NCBI GenBank assembly: GCA_027293795.1
Contig: JAPYLE010000184.1
Coordinates: forward strand, 1-9,628
Length of the DNA stretch: 9,628 nucleotides
Direction of reading: 5' to 3'
Source: Rickettsia endosymbiont of Ixodes persulcatus
Lineage (GTDB): Bacteria > Pseudomonadota > Alphaproteobacteria > Rickettsiales > Rickettsiaceae
Part shown: positions 6,457-9,628 of the stretch, piece by piece
Layout: each line of letters starts with the position of its first letter
How positions within the stretch are numbered: the stretch's first letter is position 1
Notes under the pieces: generated by a model
The model's input: only the letters and a program-made list of their open reading frames with translations
What the model was told of the DNA's origin: nothing
Database searches by the model: none
Position numbers and translations under genes: made by a program

Positions 6457-7033
6457 ATGCTACTTAAAAATACTGAAAATTCTTACGGCTTAATTGCAAA
6501 ACTTTTTTACTGGATCATGAGCATTATAGTTATAGTAATGCTTATTGTCGGTTTCTCAATGGATAATTTTGTAGAGCCTCCTTTTAAAATGGCAGCTATA
6601 CGGGATACATGAAGCAACCGGTATAGTTGTTTTATCTTTAGTAATAATAAGGCTTTTATGGAAATTCTATAATGCTAATGTTTTGCTACCGGAAGGTATG
6701 CCGAATTGACAGAAAAAAGCCGCTAAGATTAATATAAATTTGTTATATCTTTTAATGTTATTAATGCCGATAAGCGTCCTCTTCATTACTATTTTATCAA
6801 ATCATCATATCGATTTTTACGGTCTATTCACTATAAACTCTTTTGCTCAAGATTTACAATTAGCTCAAATCTTTAAGAAAATCCATAAAAAGGCTGCTTT
6901 GTTATTTACTGCTTTAATTATTTTGCATATACTAGCTGCGTTTTATCATCACTTTATTAGAAAAGATAACGTACTTAGAGGATATGGAATGAGTAAAATG
7001 ATGTCATCTCGCGACTTGACCACGGGGGTATGA
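6457..7033 (+). pseudogene. Cytochrome b561 pseudogene
   Basis: The frame from the ATG at 6457 reads MLLKNTENSYGLIAKLF and a membrane helix through EPPFKM, then fails at a TGA (6610-6612). If one A is removed from the run aaaa before tggcag (about 6585-6588), the frame continues as WQLYGIHEATGIVVLSLVII, but meets a second TGA in PN*QKKAAKIN, where family context expects Trp. It then runs open through the last two helices, with KIHKKAALLFTALIILHIL, to 7033. Bacterial cytochrome b561 is a four-helix di-heme membrane electron carrier. His in GIHEATG and in KIHKKAA/ILHIL are the expected ligands, but the first-helix ligand usually preceding Trp (HW) is Tyr here (YW). A frameshift, a nonsense codon and a missing ligand make function unlikely. 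The ATG at 6740 only opens the last third. Confidence 0.85.
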
Positions 7034-7034
7034 C
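7003..7034. repeat. Small palindrome forming the end of the b561 frame
   Basis: The outer gtcat (7003-7007) pairs with atgac (7030-7034), and the interior ctcgcgacttgaccacgggg is a decayed hairpin with a ctTGAC-like loop. It is a third repeat subtype, echoed at 9351-9379. The last codons of the b561 frame and its stop codon (tga, 7031-7033) lie inside it, so the tail MSSRDLTTGV is probably repeat-derived. Confidence 0.5.
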
Positions 7035-7057
7035 CTTAATTAACAATAACTCTCTTC

Positions 7058-7086
7058 TTTACAGCTTAAAGATTAGTTATTATACT
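7058..7086 (+). promoter_or_regulatory. Sigma-70 promoter for sucC
   Basis: TTTACA (7058-7063) and TATACT (7081-7086) are separated by exactly 17 bases, and each matches the -35/-10 consensus at five of six positions. The predicted transcription start near 7092-7094 leaves a leader of about 25 bases before the sucC ATG at 7118. The leader is A/T-rich and lacks a Shine-Dalgarno sequence. Confidence 0.65.
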
Positions 7087-7117
7087 GTGCTTTAATTATT
7101 TAAATAAATTATTTAAA

Positions 7118-8278
7118 ATGAATATTCATGAATATCAAGCAAAAGAGATTTTAAGAAAATACGGTGTACCTACTTCCACCGGACTAGTTGTTACGAAAAC
7201 CGAGAGGATTAATGAAACCATAGATAAGTTAAATACGGAAGTATATGTAGTTAAGGCACAAATACATACCGGCGGTAGAGGTAAAGCAGGCGGTGTTAAG
7301 GTTGTTAAGAGTAAAGAAGAAGCTAAGAAAGTTGCCCATGACATGTTTGGCATTAATTTAGTAACACATCAAACAGGACCTCAAGGGCAGAAAGTAAACC
7401 GTCTTTATATTGAATCGGGTTGTGATATTTTAAAAGAATATTATTTTAGTATCGTATTTGATAGGTCAGCCAGCTGTATTACTTTCATAGCTTCTACTGA
7501 AGGAGGAGTTGATATTGAAGAAGTAGCAGAAAAAACTCCGGAAAAAATTGTTAAATTTTCTGTTGATCCTGCAACCGGTTTACAAGATTTTCATATGCGA
7601 GGCATAGCTTATGAGTTAGGCTTTAAGGATAACCAAGCTAAACAGATGAAAGAAATAGTAAAATCAGTCTATAATGCTTTTATTGAAACCGATGCAGCAC
7701 AAATTGAAATTAATCCTTTAATTGTAAAAACCGATGGTGATCTACTCGCTTTAGACGCAAAAATCACTTTTGATGAGAACGCCCTATTCAAACACCCTAA
7801 TATCACCGCTATGCGTGATCACGATGGGGAAGATCCTCTAGAAACTAGAGCGGCAAATGCAGGACTTAGTTATGTAAAAATGGACGGTAATATCGGTTGC
7901 ATGGTTAACGGTGCCGGTCTTGCCATGGCTACTATGGATATTATTAAGCTTTACGGTGCTTCGCCTGCTAATTTCTTGGATGTCGGCGGTGGAGCTGATC
8001 GTGAGCGTGTAAAAGAAGCTTTAAAAATAATTTTATCCGATAAAGAAGTACAAGGGATCTTAGTTAATATTTTCGGCGGTATTATGCGTTGTGATATTAT
8101 AGCGGAAGGAATTATTGCAGCTGCAAAAGAAATAGGTATAAAAGTGCCGTTAGTGGTTCGTTTAGCCGGTACAAACGTTGAAAAAGGCGAAGAAATTTTA
8201 TCAAATTCTGGTTTAGAAATAATACCGGCACATGATTTAGCAGATGCTGCAAATAAAATAGTTGAGGCTATAAGGTAG
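7118..8278 (+). CDS. sucC: Succinyl-CoA ligase (ADP-forming), beta subunit
   Basis: With SucD this subunit interconverts succinyl-CoA, ADP and phosphate with succinate, CoA and ATP, the only substrate-level phosphorylation of the TCA cycle, in the cytoplasm. The 386-residue length is standard. The ATP-grasp domain starts MNIHEYQAKEIL and has the nucleotide loop KAQIHTGGRGKAGG at 46-59, with Lys46. The metal ligands are Asn199 in EINP and Asp213 in LDAK. The C-terminal ligase-CoA domain has NGAGLAMATMDIIKLYG at 264-280, FGGIMRCDIIAEGI at 319-332 and VVRLAGTN at 346-353, near the site that meets the SucD phosphohistidine loop. No lesions are seen. Its own promoter lies just upstream, and sucD follows after 81 bases. 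The dehydrogenase genes sucA and sucB are not adjacent in this window. Confidence 0.97.
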   Translation: MNIHEYQAKEILRKYGVPTSTGLVVTKTERINETIDKLNTEVYVVKAQIHTGGRGKAGGVKVVKSKEEAKKVAHDMFGINLVTHQTGPQGQKVNRLYIESGCDILKEYYFSIVFDRSASCITFIASTEGGVDIEEVAEKTPEKIVKFSVDPATGLQDFHMRGIAYELGFKDNQAKQMKEIVKSVYNAFIETDAAQIEINPLIVKTDGDLLALDAKITFDENALFKHPNITAMRDHDGEDPLETRAANAGLSYVKMDGNIGCMVNGAGLAMATMDIIKLYGASPANFLDVGGGADRERVKEALKIILSDKEVQGILVNIFGGIMRCDIIAEGIIAAAKEIGIKVPLVVRLAGTNVEKGEEILSNSGLEIIPAHDLADAANKIVEAIR

Positions 8279-8292
8279 AAGCATGGCTGCTG

Positions 8293-8322
8293 ATGTCATT
8301 CCCACCTATGCGGGAATGACAT
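8293..8322. repeat. Compact hairpin in the sucC-sucD spacer
   Basis: A perfect 11-bp stem pairs atgtcattccc (8293-8303) with gggaatgacat (8312-8322) around an eight-base loop. It has the same arm tips as the long palindromes but no central insert, and the tag gcatggctgc lies just upstream (8281-8290). It sits 14 bases after the sucC stop and is followed by an A-rich run on the coding strand, not a T-run, so termination is not expected. In the sucCD mRNA it could affect processing or stability; this is inference. Confidence 0.75.
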
Positions 8323-8359
8323 AAAATAAAAACATAATATATAAAATTAATTATTTAAC

Positions 8360-9238
8360 ATGGCAATATTAATAAATAAAAAAACAAAAGTAATCTGTCA
8401 GGGTTTTACAGGGTCACAAGGAACTTTTCACTCTGAACAAGCGATAGCTTATGGCACTAACATGGTTGGCGGTGTTACACCGGGCAAAGGCGGTCATACT
8501 CACCTTGATTTACCCGTATATAATACCGTACATGAAGCAAAAGCAAAAACCGGTGCAAATGCGAGCGTTATATATGTTCCGCCCGGCTTTGCTGCTGATT
8601 CGATATTAGAAGCAATCGATGCCGAAATTGAAGTAGTAGTATGTATAACGGAAGGAATTCCGGTACTTGATATGGTGAAAGTAAAACGTTCTTTAGTCGG
8701 TTCTAAAACTAGATTAATCGGTCCTAATTGTCCGGGAGTTATAACACCAGGGGAATGCAAAATCGGTATAATGCCGGGACATATTCATAAAAGAGGAACG
8801 GTAGGTATTGTTTCAAGATCAGGTACTCTAACCTATGAAGCCGTTGCTCAAACAACAGCAGTAGGTCTTGGACAATCTACATGCGTCGGTATAGGCGGCG
8901 ATCCTGTTAACGGGACTAATTTTGTTGATTGTATTGAGATGTTTTTGAAAAATGATGAAACAAAAGCAATTATTATGATCGGTGAAATTGGCGGTAATGC
9001 AGAAGAAGATGCAGCCGACTTTATCAAGCAATCAAAAATCAAGAAGCCTATTGTTAGCTTTATTGCAGGTATTACAGCACCTCCCGGTAAAAGAATGGGG
9101 CATGCCGGAGCTATTATTGCCGGAGGAAAAGGAAGTGCCGAAGATAAGCTTGAAGCTCTACAAAGTGCCGGCGTAACTATTACTAGATCCCCTGCCAATA
9201 TCGGCAAAACTATGTTGGATTTGTTAAATAAAGGTTAA
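8360..9238 (+). CDS. sucD: Succinyl-CoA ligase, alpha subunit
   Basis: This subunit binds CoA and carries the phosphohistidine intermediate of succinyl-CoA ligase. The 292-residue length is usual. An N-terminal Rossmann-type CoA-binding domain shows CQGFTGSQGTFHSEQAI at 13-29 and VGGVTPGKGGHTHLDLPVY at 36-54. The middle has GPNCPGVITPGECKIGIMPG at 121-140, with Cys124 near the CoA site. The C-terminal domain has GEIGGNAEEDAADF at 208-221, with Glu209 of the active site, and AGITAPPGKRMGHAGAII at 236-253 with the phosphorylated His248. It is co-directional with sucC; the 81-base spacer holds a hairpin and no evident separate promoter, so the two are probably one transcript. No lesions are seen. 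Confidence 0.97.
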   Translation: MAILINKKTKVICQGFTGSQGTFHSEQAIAYGTNMVGGVTPGKGGHTHLDLPVYNTVHEAKAKTGANASVIYVPPGFAADSILEAIDAEIEVVVCITEGIPVLDMVKVKRSLVGSKTRLIGPNCPGVITPGECKIGIMPGHIHKRGTVGIVSRSGTLTYEAVAQTTAVGLGQSTCVGIGGDPVNGTNFVDCIEMFLKNDETKAIIMIGEIGGNAEEDAADFIKQSKIKKPIVSFIAGITAPPGKRMGHAGAIIAGGKGSAEDKLEALQSAGVTITRSPANIGKTMLDLLNKG

Positions 9239-9412
9239 AGTTATTCAATAGCAATCGATGTCATTCCCGCGTGGCATTGGCTTTTGTTGCATGGATACTC
9301 AAGTCATCATTTGCGAGCGGGTGTTGTTGTGTGGATTGGATTTTTCATTCTCATCCTATGATTTGATCGCAGGATCCAGAAAAAATAGCCAAATAATGTG
9401 CATTATAAGTTG
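9239..9412. other. Mosaic of eroded palindromic repeats
   Basis: This 174-base gap has no gene. Pieces of several repeat types follow one another. An arm of the copy-2 type, atgtcattcccgcgtgg, lies at 9258-9274. The tag ttttgttgcatgga lies at 9282-9294, with a second echo, gttgttgtgtggattgg, at about 9323-9339. A small decayed palindrome catcctatgatttgatcgca followed by ggatccag lies at 9352-9379, like the one at 7003. No pair of arms remains intact, which suggests nested insertion and decay. I see no clear terminator for sucD. Confidence 0.5.
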
Positions 9413-9439
9413 TATAGCTAGACCATAGGAAATAGGTAC
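9413..9439. repeat. Terminal inverted repeat of the right IS630 copy
   Basis: This repeat starts tatagctagaccatag and matches the reverse complement of 113-139 at 26 of 27 positions. It marks the 3' tip of the right-hand element, five bases before the stop of the restored transposase frame (9442-9444). Confidence 0.8.
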
Positions 9440-9441
9440 AG

Positions 9442-9628
9442 TTAAATAAACTTTAGTACGTGTTCTACAGCCATACTGATATCTTTGAATTGCCCCCCGT
9501 AACTTTTCTTATTTCGTTCTTAATCTTAAACCAATAATGTTCTATAGGATTTAAGTCCGGGCTATATGTAGGTAAGAATAAAATTCTGTACCCAACCGAC
9601 TCGATTAATTCTCTTATTATATTATCCT
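9442..9628 (-). pseudogene. IS630-family transposase C-terminus, frameshifted
   Basis: From 9626 leftwards the frame reads through LFLPTYSPDLNPIEHYWFKI, the hallmark of the IS630 catalytic core; the Glu of NPIE is the third residue of the DDE triad. After NEIRKVTGG the frame runs into a stop at 9465-9467. A second frame, QFKDISMAVEHVLKFI, continues to a stop at 9442-9444 and looks like the true C-terminus. Adding one G to the six-G run (9493-9498 on the complement) joins them. The simplest reading is a single-base deletion in a homopolymer. The break lies after the catalytic Glu, so some activity cannot be excluded, and a sequencing error in the run is also possible. Confidence 0.7.

Larger units (their letters stand above)
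9413..9628 (-). mobile_element. 3' end of an IS630-family insertion sequence (partial)
   Basis: The block holds the last third of a DDE transposase on the minus strand and a terminal repeat at its left tip. It lies in the same orientation as the copy at the left edge of the window, so the intervening 9.3 kb is bracketed by two direct copies or remnants of the same element family. The element's 5' part lies beyond the window. Confidence 0.8.

Noticed and set aside
6682..6712. TGA read as Trp in the b561 frame
   Set aside because: Rickettsia use the standard code, the RDD gene here ends in TGA, and the same frame also has an independent frameshift.
7135..7353. Minus-strand frame inside sucC
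   Set aside because: It is a shadow of the strongly conserved sucC frame, with no protein-family features.
2162..8322. Palindromic copies as a CRISPR array
   Set aside because: They are widely spaced, differ in arm sequence and have no regular spacers.
8500..9207. Minus-strand frames of 86, 67 and 119 codons and a plus-strand frame of 64 codons inside sucD
   Set aside because: They arise from codon bias of sucD on other frames; compositions are skewed and no motif is present.

Overview
The window is AT-rich alphaproteobacterial DNA that reads as Rickettsia. The evidence is the gene set (recR, an RDD membrane protein, a YqaA/DedA-like protein, rbfA, a Tim44-like protein, an S9 peptidase, a broken cytochrome b561, sucC, sucD), the near absence of Shine-Dalgarno sequences, several decayed genes, and palindromic repeats in almost every intergenic gap, as in rickettsial palindromic elements. 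I cannot fix the species.

Layout. Bases 1-139 are the 5' end of an IS630-family element on the minus strand. Bases 150-941 hold a multiply frameshifted plus-strand gene remnant whose last part resembles the end of a small RNase-toxin domain. RecR and an RDD-family membrane protein follow on the minus strand with overlapping ends (963-2092). After a palindromic repeat the plus-strand pair yqaA-like/rbfA begins (2334-3149). A 325-base AT-rich gap with a branched palindrome leads to a Tim44-like gene (3475-4110), a second repeat, a secreted S9 serine peptidase (4287-6326), a third repeat and a cytochrome b561 pseudogene (6457-7033). A good sigma-70 promoter precedes sucC, and sucC and sucD are separated by a compact hairpin. 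The right end holds a mosaic of eroded repeats and then the 3' end of a second IS630 element in the same orientation as the first.

Function. SucCD carries out the substrate-level phosphorylation step of the TCA cycle. RbfA matures the 30S subunit, RecR works in RecFOR gap repair, and the Tim44-like, RDD and YqaA-like proteins are membrane or envelope factors. The S9 peptidase probably degrades peptides in the periplasm or outside the cell. These genes do not form one pathway.

I see no convincing new defence or biosynthetic system, CRISPR array, tRNA or rRNA. The parts most worth checking are the IS630 bracket, the (TA)n-linked frame break in the toxin-like remnant, the cloverleaf-like palindrome after rbfA, and repeats that have contributed start or stop codons to reading frames.
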